60,588 nt of DNA from Acidobacteriota bacterium (lineage in GTDB: Bacteria > Acidobacteriota > Terriglobia > Terriglobales > Acidobacteriaceae): NCBI GenBank assembly GCA_003010405.1, contig PJLO01000002.1, forward strand, positions 194,236 to 254,823, read 5' to 3'. A model generated the notes under the pieces. That model made no database searches. It was not told the origin of the DNA and saw only the letters and a list, made by a program, of their open reading frames with translations. The translations under genes and the position numbers were made by a program. Positions 53,749 to 60,588 of this stretch are shown piece by piece. The stretch's first letter is position 1, and the number at the start of each line of letters is the position of its first letter.

Positions 53749-53776
53749 TTGACATGCAGTGGAACAAGTGTAAGCT
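53749..53776 (+). promoter_or_regulatory. Possible promoter of the capH-CBASS operon
   Basis: TTGACA (53749-53754), 16 bp, then TAAGCT (53771-53776), ending just before the first ATG of capH. The -35 is perfect, the -10 weak. If used, translation would start at ATG 53793 with a short leader. The AGCTGAC at 53773-53779 equals one half of the palindrome at 54859. Confidence 0.4.
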
Positions 53777-53780
53777 GACA

Positions 53781-54134
53781 ATGACGGAACATATGAAAAC
53801 ATTTGGTGAACAGATTAGAGGTCTCCGGGAACTAAAGGACATTTCTGTCCGCGAACTAGCCCGGCAACTGAAGGTATCAGCTGCATTTTTGTCGGATGTG
53901 GAACTTGGCCGCCGCCATCCATCGGATGAGATCATGCGGCGGCTAGCGGAATGCCTTGATACGACTCCGGAAGAATTGCTGAAATATGACGCGCGGCCCC
54001 CAGTTCAGGAACTGAAACGTATTGCAGCGAACGATCCCGCAATGGGATTTGCGCTCCGCCGTGTGGTGGACGAAGGCATAAGCTCCCAGGATCTTCTCGA
54101 ATTCCTCAACAAGCACAGGGACAAGAAAGAATGA
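53781..54134 (+). CDS. capH: CapH-like HTH repressor of CBASS
   Basis: A 117-residue XRE-type protein: FGEQIRGLRELKDISVRELARQLKVSAAFLSDVELGRRHPSDEIMRRLAECLDTTPEELL, followed by a short helical C-terminal part (AMGFALRRVVDEGISSQDLLEFL) suited to dimerisation. It overlaps the ImmA/IrrE gene by four bases (ATGA). CapH-CapP pairs are established regulators of CBASS operons: CapH represses and CapP cleaves it on DNA damage. The assignment here rests on architecture and position, not on alignment. Start 53781 or 53793. Confidence 0.72.
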   Translation: MTEHMKTFGEQIRGLRELKDISVRELARQLKVSAAFLSDVELGRRHPSDEIMRRLAECLDTTPEELLKYDARPPVQELKRIAANDPAMGFALRRVVDEGISSQDLLEFLNKHRDKKE

Positions 54135-54841
54135 GAACGTACCGCGCGAAATCCGGCCCCTTCGCCGAGCAGCCTTTTTATAAGCTGGACGAAATCGAAT
54201 CGATCTGCATGGAAGCGCTCACCAGCGTCGGACTGTTTCCCGCATCGCCTTCTCCGGTGCGCATCGACCGGTTCATCGAGAAGCGGTTCAAGGTGCAGCC
54301 CTCGTACGACGCGCTGCCATCCGGCATTCTCGGATTCACGCGTTTCGGTACGAACGGGGTCGAGGAAATAATCGTATCGCAGTCGCTCGACGAAGAGGGC
54401 ACGACCGCAGCCGAGCGGAGGCTACGAACCACGCTCGCCCACGAAGGCGGCCACGGACTCCTGCACGCTCATCTGTTCGCCTTGGGCGACCGGCCTGATT
54501 CGCTCTTTGCAGGTGAACTCGCCACGGACGCGCCTAAGATCATGTGTAGGGATGACGCCCAAACTGGAGGAGAATCCGGCAAGAAACCGCCATACCGTTG
54601 GTGGGAATTTCAGGCGAACCAAGCGATGGGAGCGCTTCTTCTTCCTCGATCCCTTGTGGAAAAAGCGCTCAAAGGATCGCTGGAAGTCCGGGGACTGCTC
54701 GGTATACCCGTCCTCCCGTCTGGGAACCGAGACTCATCTATCCGTATGATTGCAGAAACGTTCGACGTAAACCCCGTCGTGGCGCGCATCCGCTTGGAAG
54801 CCCTCTATCCGCCTTCGTCGGAACAGCAATTGACACTCTGA
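54131..54841 (+). CDS. capP: CapP-like ImmA/IrrE metallopeptidase
   Basis: A 236-residue protein with the zinc motif TLAHEGGHGLLHAH (His104, Glu105, His108) and a later WWEFQANQAMGALLLPRSLVEKAL that supplies the third ligand region (Glu of WWEFQAN). CapP proteins are activated by single-stranded DNA and cut the partner repressor CapH. The gene overlaps capH and ends 61 bp before cap5. All visible catalytic residues are present. A generic ImmA/IrrE element inducer is the alternative reading. Confidence 0.75.
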   Translation: MRTYRAKSGPFAEQPFYKLDEIESICMEALTSVGLFPASPSPVRIDRFIEKRFKVQPSYDALPSGILGFTRFGTNGVEEIIVSQSLDEEGTTAAERRLRTTLAHEGGHGLLHAHLFALGDRPDSLFAGELATDAPKIMCRDDAQTGGESGKKPPYRWWEFQANQAMGALLLPRSLVEKALKGSLEVRGLLGIPVLPSGNRDSSIRMIAETFDVNPVVARIRLEALYPPSSEQQLTL

Positions 54842-54858
54842 TTTTTTTTGCCTAGTAT

Positions 54859-54877
54859 GTCAGCTATAGAAGCTGAC
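54859..54877. promoter_or_regulatory. Palindrome between capP and cap5, operator candidate
   Basis: GTCAGCT (54859-54865), ATAGA, AGCTGAC (54871-54877): a perfect 7-bp inverted repeat in the 61-bp gap before the CBASS effector. Its half-site AGCTGAC also occurs just before capH (53773-53779). Plausible CapH binding site controlling the CBASS genes separately. Confidence 0.55.
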
Positions 54878-54902
54878 GTAAGCTATCTATCGTTTTGGGA
54901 AA

Positions 54903-56120
54903 GTGGGGATTAAGAGCAAGCGCATGAAACCACGGTCAAATCTGAAATCCAAAACTCCTCAGGTTGCAGTGTCGCCGGTAAAGAAAACCCGAAGCGTGCC
55001 TCCGCTTGTCCGCCTGCTCCTCTTTGTCTCGGCAGGGGGGCGCTGCGAATTCGACGGGTGCAATAAATACCTGCTTGAACATCACGTCACCCTGACGGCG
55101 GGTAATTTTGCTGAGATTGCGCACATTGTCGCCTTCCAGGAGCATGGCCCTCGGGGACGGAGCGAAACGCGTCCTGCCGACATCCATCAAGCCGACAACC
55201 TTATGCTCCTTTGCTCCGGATGCCATAAAACCATCGACGACCATCCAGAGCTGTATCCCGTGGCGACGCTCCGAAAATACAAGACAAGCCATGAGCGGTA
55301 CATCTATCACATGACCTCGCTCCGGCCCGAGAACCGGACTTCGGTCCTCATGGTCACTGCGAACATCGGCGAGCAAGGAGTCTTCATCCCCTTCGACCAG
55401 GTGATCGAGGCGCTCGCGCCTCATTACCCCGTTTCGAGGCCGGGAAAACTCATTGATCTCACTTCTATTCCCATCCTAGACGCGGCCTCTCTTCAAACGG
55501 CGCGGGAGACAATCCGGCGCGGCCTCATCCAACTCTACGATGCGGGCGGCGAAACCCAGACCGTGAAGCATCTGTCAGTTTTCGCGCTCGCCCCGATTCC
55601 CCTCCTCGTGGACCTCGGCACACGTCTCAGCAACAAAATCCCAACCGATCTTTATCAGCGGCACCGCGACACGGAAAACTGGACGTGGAAGCCGGACGGA
55701 AACTCCGTTTCCTACGCCTTCGGCATCGTGCAACAGGGAACCGACCCGTCGAAAGCAGCGCTCGTGATGTCGCTCTCCGGAAAAATCAGAGTACAGGACC
55801 TTCCCCAGAACATCGATCGAACCTTCACGGTGTATGAATTCACCTTGAAAGATACGGTCCCCCATCCTGCGTTTTTGCGCACCCGCGCGGATCTCGAAAC
55901 TTTTCGCACGAGCTATCAGGCCCTTCTCGGGTCCATTCTCGACAACCAGGGCATCGTGAAAGAGCTTTATTTCTTTCCGGCGATACCCGCGCCCGTGGCG
56001 GTTCTTTGCGGACGAGAACTCTTGCCAAAGGTCCATCCTGACCTTCTCGTATACGACTTCGACAAACAAATGGGCGGTTTCACATTTCAACTCAAGGTGA
56101 ATGCACATGGACACGAATAA
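54903..56120 (+). CDS. cap5: CBASS effector Cap5: HNH endonuclease-SAVED fusion
   Basis: A 405-residue two-domain nuclease. The N-terminal HNH domain shows GGRCEFDGCNKYL, EIAHIVAF and DNLMLLCSGCHKTIDDHPE (two Cys pairs with catalytic His74). The SAVED domain follows from about residue 165 (HLSVFALAPIPLLVDLGTRLSNKI, ELYFFPAIPAPVAVLCGRELLPKVHPDLLVYD). Cap5 binds a cyclic nucleotide through SAVED, assembles and cuts cellular DNA, killing the infected cell. The start is GTG 54903 or ATG 54924. It overlaps the CD-NTase gene by 14 bp. Confidence 0.92.
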   Translation: MGIKSKRMKPRSNLKSKTPQVAVSPVKKTRSVPPLVRLLLFVSAGGRCEFDGCNKYLLEHHVTLTAGNFAEIAHIVAFQEHGPRGRSETRPADIHQADNLMLLCSGCHKTIDDHPELYPVATLRKYKTSHERYIYHMTSLRPENRTSVLMVTANIGEQGVFIPFDQVIEALAPHYPVSRPGKLIDLTSIPILDAASLQTARETIRRGLIQLYDAGGETQTVKHLSVFALAPIPLLVDLGTRLSNKIPTDLYQRHRDTENWTWKPDGNSVSYAFGIVQQGTDPSKAALVMSLSGKIRVQDLPQNIDRTFTVYEFTLKDTVPHPAFLRTRADLETFRTSYQALLGSILDNQGIVKELYFFPAIPAPVAVLCGRELLPKVHPDLLVYDFDKQMGGFTFQLKVNAHGHE

Positions 56121-57006
56121 GTACTTGGAACAGGTGCTGTCGGACCAAAAACTCGGCGACGACAGCAAGGAACTCAAAGAACTGCAAACGCATCGAGCAG
56201 ACGTAGAGGAACTTCTCTGCACGCGCTTCGGATCACAGCCCATCATCCGCTACGGCGGATCGAAGGCGAAGGGAACGCTCATTAAGGAATCCTACGATCT
56301 CGATATTGTCTGTTATCTTCCCTCGGACAGCGACGCGGCAGGAAAGACTCTTGCCGAGATTTACGAAAACGTCCGCAACAGCCTCAGGGAAAAGTACTAC
56401 GTCGAGGAAAAGACCTCGGCGCTACGCCTCAAGGGCATGTCCTCCGAGGACTACATGCGCGATTTTCATATCGACGTGGTTCCCGGCCGCTTTACGGACG
56501 AAACCAAATCAGATTGCTTTATCTATCAAAAATCTGCCGAGAAGTGTCGCATGAAGACAAATGTCGACGTGCATATCACGCATATTAAGTCGAGCGGCGT
56601 CGTCGACGCGGTCAGGCTCTTCAAGCTCTGGAAGACCCGGAGGGGGCTCGGCATCAAGCAGTTTGTTTTCGAATTGCTCATTATCGATCTTCTCAACGGA
56701 AAGAAGGAAAAGCCGATCTCCGAGCAAATGCTCCACGGTTGGACCGAGATTGCCGACCACGAAGAAGCGATCCACGTCGAAGATCCCGCTAACCCGAATG
56801 GCAACGATCTGACCGCCGTAATGAATGCCGCTTGGCCGGGACTCAGGGCGGCCGCAAAGGATGCGCTCAACACGATCAAATGGTCGGGATGGGAGTCGAT
56901 TTTTGGTGCGGTTGCGGTCGAGAAGTCGTTCTCGGTAACGGAAAGAGCGCAACGCGCGGCAGCATCGGTGAGCGCATCAAACAAACCATGGTGTCCTCGC
57001 GGATGA
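56107..57006 (+). CDS. cdn: CD-NTase (cGAS/DncV-like nucleotidyltransferase) of CBASS
   Basis: A 299-residue cyclic oligonucleotide synthase. The active site is complete: GGSKAKGTLIKESYDLDIV (Gly50-Ser52, Asp64 and Asp66) and the third Asp123 in FHIDVVPG. The helical C-terminal half is normal for the family. The very last residue is glycine (NKPWCPRG), as needed for C-terminal conjugation by CBASS E2/Cap2 enzymes. ATG 56107 has AAGGTG eight bases upstream; 56101 is an alternative. The clade cannot be assigned by eye, so the signal molecule is unknown; Cap5 homologues often use 3',2'-cGAMP-like signals. Confidence 0.92.
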   Translation: MDTNKYLEQVLSDQKLGDDSKELKELQTHRADVEELLCTRFGSQPIIRYGGSKAKGTLIKESYDLDIVCYLPSDSDAAGKTLAEIYENVRNSLREKYYVEEKTSALRLKGMSSEDYMRDFHIDVVPGRFTDETKSDCFIYQKSAEKCRMKTNVDVHITHIKSSGVVDAVRLFKLWKTRRGLGIKQFVFELLIIDLLNGKKEKPISEQMLHGWTEIADHEEAIHVEDPANPNGNDLTAVMNAAWPGLRAAAKDALNTIKWSGWESIFGAVAVEKSFSVTERAQRAAASVSASNKPWCPRG

Positions 57007-57521
57007 AAAGATCCTGGTACGAGAAAAGTCCGCAAATCCTGCACGCGATGATGGAGGAGATTCCAGCAAAGTATTCGGACCTGCGTGTCATGGCGGAACA
57101 AAGTGCTGTCTTTATCCGCGGCAACTTTCCCGTCATGGATGGTCCGGAAGTTCTCGACCGTTTTCAGATCGAAATCAGGCTCCCTGCCGACTTTCCGGCA
57201 TCAATTCCCGTTCTCCGGGAAGTCGGCGGCAGAATTCCGTGGCACGGAGACCGACATGTGAATCAGGGCACAGGCGAGGCGTGTCCGATTGTTCCTGAAG
57301 AATGGCTCGTGCGCCCGGAACGCGGCTCGATGCTCGCATTTTTGGATGGCCCCGTGAGGAACTTCTTTCTTGGGCAGATTCTCGTGGAAGCAGGGCAGCC
57401 ATGGCCTTTTGGCGAACGATCCCACGGGATTGACGGACTCTTTGAAGCATATGGAGAGATGATCGAAATATCCGACCGAAAGGCTATCGTGCGCTATCTT
57501 GAATGCCTGAGTAAGGAGTAA
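57003..57521 (+). CDS. Stand-alone E2-like conjugating enzyme of type II-short CBASS
   Basis: A 172-residue UBC-like protein: LDRFQIEIRLPADFPASIPVLREVGGRIPW (E2 core and the proline-rich turn), then HVNQGTGEACPIVPEEWL with candidate catalytic Cys94. No E1 (ThiF-like) domain and no JAB peptidase gene accompany it, which defines type II-short CBASS. There the E2 attaches the CD-NTase C-terminus to a partner or to itself, priming it. The ATG overlaps the cdn stop (ATGA). It is the last gene of the operon, 7 bp from the convergent XRE gene. Confidence 0.85.
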   Translation: MKRSWYEKSPQILHAMMEEIPAKYSDLRVMAEQSAVFIRGNFPVMDGPEVLDRFQIEIRLPADFPASIPVLREVGGRIPWHGDRHVNQGTGEACPIVPEEWLVRPERGSMLAFLDGPVRNFFLGQILVEAGQPWPFGERSHGIDGLFEAYGEMIEISDRKAIVRYLECLSKE

Positions 57522-57528
57522 ATATCTC

Positions 57529-57750
57529 TTAGGAAAAATCCGAGAATAGGTCGCCCGGCTTGACGGAAAGGGCTTTCGCCAGCTTGACGATGTTTTCCAG
57601 TGCTACGTTTCGTTCGCCACGCTCAACCCCGCCGACGTAGTTGCGATGCAGACCGGCTCGCTCGGCTAACTCTTCTTGCGAATAGCCGCGCTCGTCGCGG
57701 AGTTGTCGCAACCTTGTGCCAAATCGAGACTTAACGGAGCGTGTCGCCAC
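57529..57750 (-). CDS. XRE-family regulator, 73 aa (element C copy)
   Basis: [61 protein letters not shown], nearly identical to the element B regulator (41178). Start GTG 57750. It is divergent from the 71-aa gene and virB2 with the shared CACAC-N5-GTGTG palindrome between them. Convergent with the CBASS operon, so it is unlikely to control it. Confidence 0.85.
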   Translation of the reverse strand: MATRSVKSRFGTRLRQLRDERGYSQEELAERAGLHRNYVGGVERGERNVALENIVKLAKALSVKPGDLFSDFS

Positions 57751-57785
57751 ACTCCTATGCTTGAGTTTAGACCACTATGAGTCTA

Positions 57786-57800
57786 CACACGATGAGTGTG
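57786..57800. promoter_or_regulatory. Palindromic operator candidate (element C)
   Basis: CACAC (57786-57790), GATGA, GTGTG (57796-57800), with the flanks ACTATGAGTCTA and ATATTGTG matching those around 41128 on the other strand. Confidence 0.65.
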
Positions 57801-57953
57801 ATATTGTGCGAAAGACGCCATTCCTCCGGCCGGCATTTCCGCCCGGAACCTGCCTGGACGGAAACTAAGGCAAAAAGCAGGGAAGATTCACAAGAATGCG
57901 CCTGACAACGGACCGCCGCGAGTGCGATTCTAATGGGGCCGAGGTCGGAGTTC

Positions 57954-58169
57954 ATGCAGGATAAATTCATCGAGTGCCCGGAGCTTGCGGGCAAGACGAT
58001 TCAGACATTGCGTATCCATCAGGACGCTGGCGATGGGACCAATGTGGAGATCAAATTGACGGACGGCACCACCTTCTCCTGCTCGATCAACATTCATCCC
58101 GAGGTGAAGGCTAGCCTTTATAAGGGCGGAGTCGGAACGCCTGAAGTCCTCCAAAACTACGAAGTTTAA
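57954..58169 (+). CDS. Conserved 71-aa protein of the T4SS module (element C copy)
   Basis: MQDKFIECPELAGKTIQTLR ... DGTNVEIKLTDGTTF ... LYKGGVGTPEVLQNYEV, homologous along its full length to 40765-40980. ATG 57954 was chosen by comparison. Function unknown; conserved position before virB2 suggests it belongs to the conjugation module. Confidence 0.82.
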   Translation: MQDKFIECPELAGKTIQTLRIHQDAGDGTNVEIKLTDGTTFSCSINIHPEVKASLYKGGVGTPEVLQNYEV

Positions 58170-58301
58170 CCAGATTCAAGCAACGCCCATGCAGCGTTAT
58201 GCACAAAATGCATAACGCTGTGCATGGAATTCATTGGACGCTGAGGAGCGTTCGACCCTAACTTTGCGCCAGTGCTGACGCCCAGTCAGCGGAGGTGCAA
58301 A

Positions 58302-58703
58302 GTGAATCGATTCCGCCGTCTCTTCCGTTCCGATGCGAGTCGCAATCGGCTGTCTGTTCCGCCCGGCTTCGATCGGGCAAAACCCTTCCTGAAATCCACG
58401 CTTCTTCCGGCCATCCGCGCGATGGCTCCCACCCTCTTTGCTTTCGCGTTCGCGGGCGTCGCTCATGCCCAGGGGACGATGGACTTCTCCGGGGCCACCA
58501 CGCTCATGAACACCTTCAAGACCTTCGCCATCTATGCGGGCGCGGTCATTTGCTTCGGCGGTTTGATCTTCGCCGGAATTCGGATGATGAGCGGTCGCTT
58601 CCAGGATGCGATCCCCGGTCTGTTCGGTGCGCTTTTCGGGGCCGCAGTGCTCGGATGGGGCGCCGGCTGGATTGGCTCGCTCACCGGTCAGACGATGCAG
58701 TAG
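58302..58703 (+). CDS. virB2: VirB2/TrbC-like pilin (intact copy)
   Basis: A 133-residue prepilin: long basic leader, hydrophobic signal (TLFAFAFAGVAHAQ), then two membrane helices (IYAGAVICFGGLIFAGI and IPGLFGALFGAAVLGWGAGWIG). Start is GTG 58302 with GGAGG seven bases upstream. It continues through the codon that is TAG in element B (here CAG). Confidence 0.88.
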   Translation: MNRFRRLFRSDASRNRLSVPPGFDRAKPFLKSTLLPAIRAMAPTLFAFAFAGVAHAQGTMDFSGATTLMNTFKTFAIYAGAVICFGGLIFAGIRMMSGRFQDAIPGLFGALFGAAVLGWGAGWIGSLTGQTMQ

Positions 58704-58711
58704 GGGCGGAA

Positions 58712-58975
58712 ATGACCAAGCGAGGAGAACCGTTGCCAATTAACCAGGCGCTGAATCGGCCAAGAGCCAAGCTAGGCCTCGACCTTGCAGCGTGGATGAC
58801 GATCCTGTTCGTCTGCGTAACGGTTTTCCTCGTTGGGTTCCGAATGATTGCCCTCATCAGCTTCCCGGCAATGATCGGCGCGGCATGGCTGATCGTCCAC
58901 AAGCACCCGAAGATGTTCGAGCTTTGGGGTTTGAGCCTGAGCCAGAGGTCCTACTATGACCCGCGTAAACAGTGA
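58712..58975 (+). CDS. virB3: VirB3/TrbD-like T4SS protein (element C copy)
   Basis: An 87-residue protein almost identical to 39959-40222 (PINQALNRPRAKLGLDL, hydrophobic hairpin, SLSQRSYYDPRKQ). It starts 8 bp after virB2 and overlaps virB4 by 20 bp. Confidence 0.87.
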   Translation: MTKRGEPLPINQALNRPRAKLGLDLAAWMTILFVCVTVFLVGFRMIALISFPAMIGAAWLIVHKHPKMFELWGLSLSQRSYYDPRKQ

Positions 58976-60281
58976 ACAACTCGAATACATGCCCTGGTTC
59001 GCCAAGGCCGGAGCGGCGTGCTCGATCATACCGATTAGCCGGTTCGTCAATGACCACATCTTCGCTCTGAAGGGCGGCGGCTATGGATGCCTGTTTTCCC
59101 TCGACGGTATCGACGAAGAGGGGCTGACAGACCAAGAGCTTGATGCCGAGACGCGCTCGATTGAAGGCGCACTTCGCGGACTGCCGGAAGGATCGTGCCT
59201 CTATCAGTACACGCGCGTCAGGTCCGGCTTCGAACTTCCGAGGAAAGCGAACTACGCCAATCCCGTCACGCAGGTATTTGTTGGCGACCGACTGGCATTT
59301 CTTGAAGAGACGGCTGGCCTGCGCCGCATCGACCTGCATTGGTGCCTCACGCTGGAGCCGCCCAAAGTCAGCTCCCTTGCGCACAAGCCCCAGGTACATG
59401 CCGCCGACACCTCTCGGCTGCTGGCCAATCTTGAGAAGATGGCCACCCTGCTCGAAGGACACTCGGCCAGCTCACTCGGGCTGAAGCGGCTGAAGAAGAA
59501 TGTGATCTATCAGTTCTTCAGCTACCTGTTCAATCTTGAAGAATGGGCCGCCGAGGATGAACTGCGTGGCGATGACGGCGTGGACCGACAGATTGTAAAG
59601 AGTCCCGTTGAATGGCACAGTGACCATCTCACCATCGGCCGCAGATACGTCCAGATGTTCTCGCTGCAGACGACGCCAGAGGCATCGCGGCCCTGCCTGT
59701 TTTCCGGTCTTACGACGCTTGATTGCGACAGCGTGCTGTGCACGACCTGGCGGCCAAAGTCTACCACTGCGGCGCGTAGTGAGATTGATGCGCAGGAGAA
59801 GTTTATCTCATTCTTCAAAGTCGGTGTATTGACGCGTGTCATGAGCGGCCGGGATTTTGCCTCGCTCGAAACTGGAGCCGGGGCACGAGCTGCCAACACG
59901 CAGGTGGACGACCTCGGCGAGGTCATCCGCTCGCTCGACAAGAAAGCGCAAGGCGAGTTCTCGCTTCGCTTCCTTGTGGCCGCGCGCTCTGTTGAGGAAT
60001 TGCACAGTCTTGCGCCAGCCGTGCATCGAGCTTTCGTCGATGCACGGGCACAGGTCATGGAAGAGACACTTGGGAACCTGTCGGCTTTCTACGCCATGTT
60101 TCCCGGCAACCATAAGTTCAACGTCTTTCCCATGTGGTTGGCAGAGGACCACCATGCGCGATTGTCTTCCATCTTCGCGCCGCATCTTGGCCATCCGTAC
60201 AGTTGCATCGAGATCGCAACTCAAGAAGCATGGCGTGGTTTCATGTATTATCACGGCTCTCAACAGACGTTTTCGCGCTAA
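58956..60281 (+). pseudogene. virB4: VirB4/TrbE ATPase, 3'-truncated (element C)
   Basis: It follows the element B copy and continues further (FVDARAQVMEETLGNLSAFY, NVFPMWLAEDHHARLSS), but after FAPHLGHPYS (about 60203) the sequence changes to CIEIATQEAWRGFMYYHGSQ and stops at 60281. In family members the Walker A segment comes some 40-60 residues after this point, so the motor domain is lost. The break is distinct from that of element B (residue 351 versus about 416). Confidence 0.82.
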
Positions 60282-60492
60282 TCAGCCAGAATTGCCGCAT
60301 CTGCGCAATGTTGTGGCTGAGCTGTTGGAATTGGCATCCGCTCATAGCTTAATGCAAAAGGTTCAAGGTCGCTCTCTGTTAGGCACGCACGCCAGCGTGG
60401 CCGGTTTTGGCCTTCACATGGTAGCGGCACTTCGCAATATTTTTGTCCACGGAGCGCTTGATGTCAAGGGCGGAGTAAAAGTAGGCCAGTAG
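60254..60492 (+). pseudogene. HEPN-like domain fragment
   Basis: Overlapping the end of the virB4 frame in another frame: NQPELPHLRNVVAELLELAS, then VQGRSLLGTHASVAGFGLHM and ALRNIFVHGALDV. The R-N-x-F-x-H pattern resembles the C-terminal helix of Apea-like HEPN RNases. It has no start codon and ends in the repeats at 60468. It is a 3' remnant brought in by the event that cut virB4. Assignment tentative. Confidence 0.4.
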
Positions 60493-60515
60493 GGCGGAGT
60501 AAAAGTGAGCCAGTA
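60468..60515. repeat. Tandem 24-bp repeat, possible IS21-like end
   Basis: GGGCGGAGTAAAAGT followed by (A/G)-rich GCCAGTA occurs twice in tandem (60468-60491, 60492-60515). Multiple short terminal repeats of this kind are typical of IS21-family ends, but no transposase is in view. A 9-bp inverted repeat CGGGGGAGC / GCTCCCCCG follows (60540-60588). Confidence 0.4.
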
Positions 60516-60588
60516 GGGTCAGCGATGGAACGGGGATTTGCGGGGGAGCAGGACTCTGGAGCGTAGCGGAAGAGGCCCCGCTCCCCCG

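Larger units (their letters stand above)
50180..60588. mobile_element. Element C: left part of a further integrated element (right end outside window)
   Basis: It starts at the second tRNA-Ala fragment with an end sequence homologous to the left end of element B (shared AAGTTATAGACGGCACAG and ACCGGCA repeats) but with its own decamer TGCTGCCAAA. It carries a retropepsin-like gene, AbiE, CapH/CapP-CBASS, and an inverted partial T4SS module. The right boundary and integrase were not seen. Confidence 0.7.

Noticed and set aside
57529..57750. XRE gene as the regulator of the CBASS operon
   Set aside because: It is convergent with the operon and its twin in element B occurs without CBASS, always divergent from the T4SS module.
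59857..60492. A 211-residue frame over virB4
   Set aside because: The first two thirds are an out-of-frame shadow of virB4; only the last part (60254 on) is protein-like and is listed as a fragment.

Overview
The first 32 kb is ordinary bacterial chromosome, most likely from an Acidobacteriota (Terriglobia-type) soil organism. That placement is an inference from recalled similarity of the housekeeping proteins, the moderately high GC, and the taste for T4SS-carrying islands; no 16S rRNA is present. The last 28 kb is a stack of integrated genetic elements.

Chromosomal part (1-32 kb): a beta-helix surface protein cut by the left edge; an MFS and a purine transporter; an aminotransferase and an MBL hydrolase; a glycolytic cluster gap-pgk-macro domain-tpiA followed by tRNA-Leu and secG (all minus strand); a sensor histidine kinase, SIMPL protein, pterin dehydratase and HD-GYP response regulator; an ECF sigma factor; citrate synthase; an iscS-like/mnmA pair for tRNA thiolation; a REP-associated transposase (RAYT) bracketed by its own REP palindromes; hutU and hutI for histidine degradation; tRNA-Phe; and an OmpA-family protein. 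At least five copies of one REP-like palindrome are scattered through this part.

Island part (32-60.6 kb): an exact 51-bp repeat, the 3' half of a tRNA-Ala(GGC) gene, occurs at 32378 and again at 50180. Each copy is preceded by the 3' end of a tyrosine integrase and followed by a similar element end. I read this as successive insertions into one tRNA-Ala gene. Element A survives only as an integrase tail. Element B spans 32378-50230 (about 17.9 kb). Element C starts at 50180 and runs off the right edge, where the intact tRNA and the third integrase are predicted.

Element B carries an AbiE-type pair and a decayed VirB/Trb conjugation cluster: virB2 has a nonsense codon, virB4 and virB10 are fused by a deletion, and a primase is cut short. 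It also has an ImmA/IrrE protease, scraps of YhcG, GIY-YIG and PHP genes, an ArdC antirestriction protein, a DUF6908-like protein, an internally deleted parB, a LysR regulator, an excisionase-like HTH protein and a frameshifted integrase.

Element C carries a retropepsin-like protease, a second and different AbiE pair with an operator-like palindrome, and an apparently complete CBASS operon: HTH repressor (CapH-like), ImmA/IrrE protease (CapP-like), HNH-SAVED effector (Cap5), CD-NTase ending in glycine, and a stand-alone E2-like protein (type II-short layout). An inverted second copy of element B's XRE regulator / 71-aa protein / virB2-virB3-virB4 module follows. Its virB4 is cut by a HEPN-like fragment and what looks like an insertion-sequence end.
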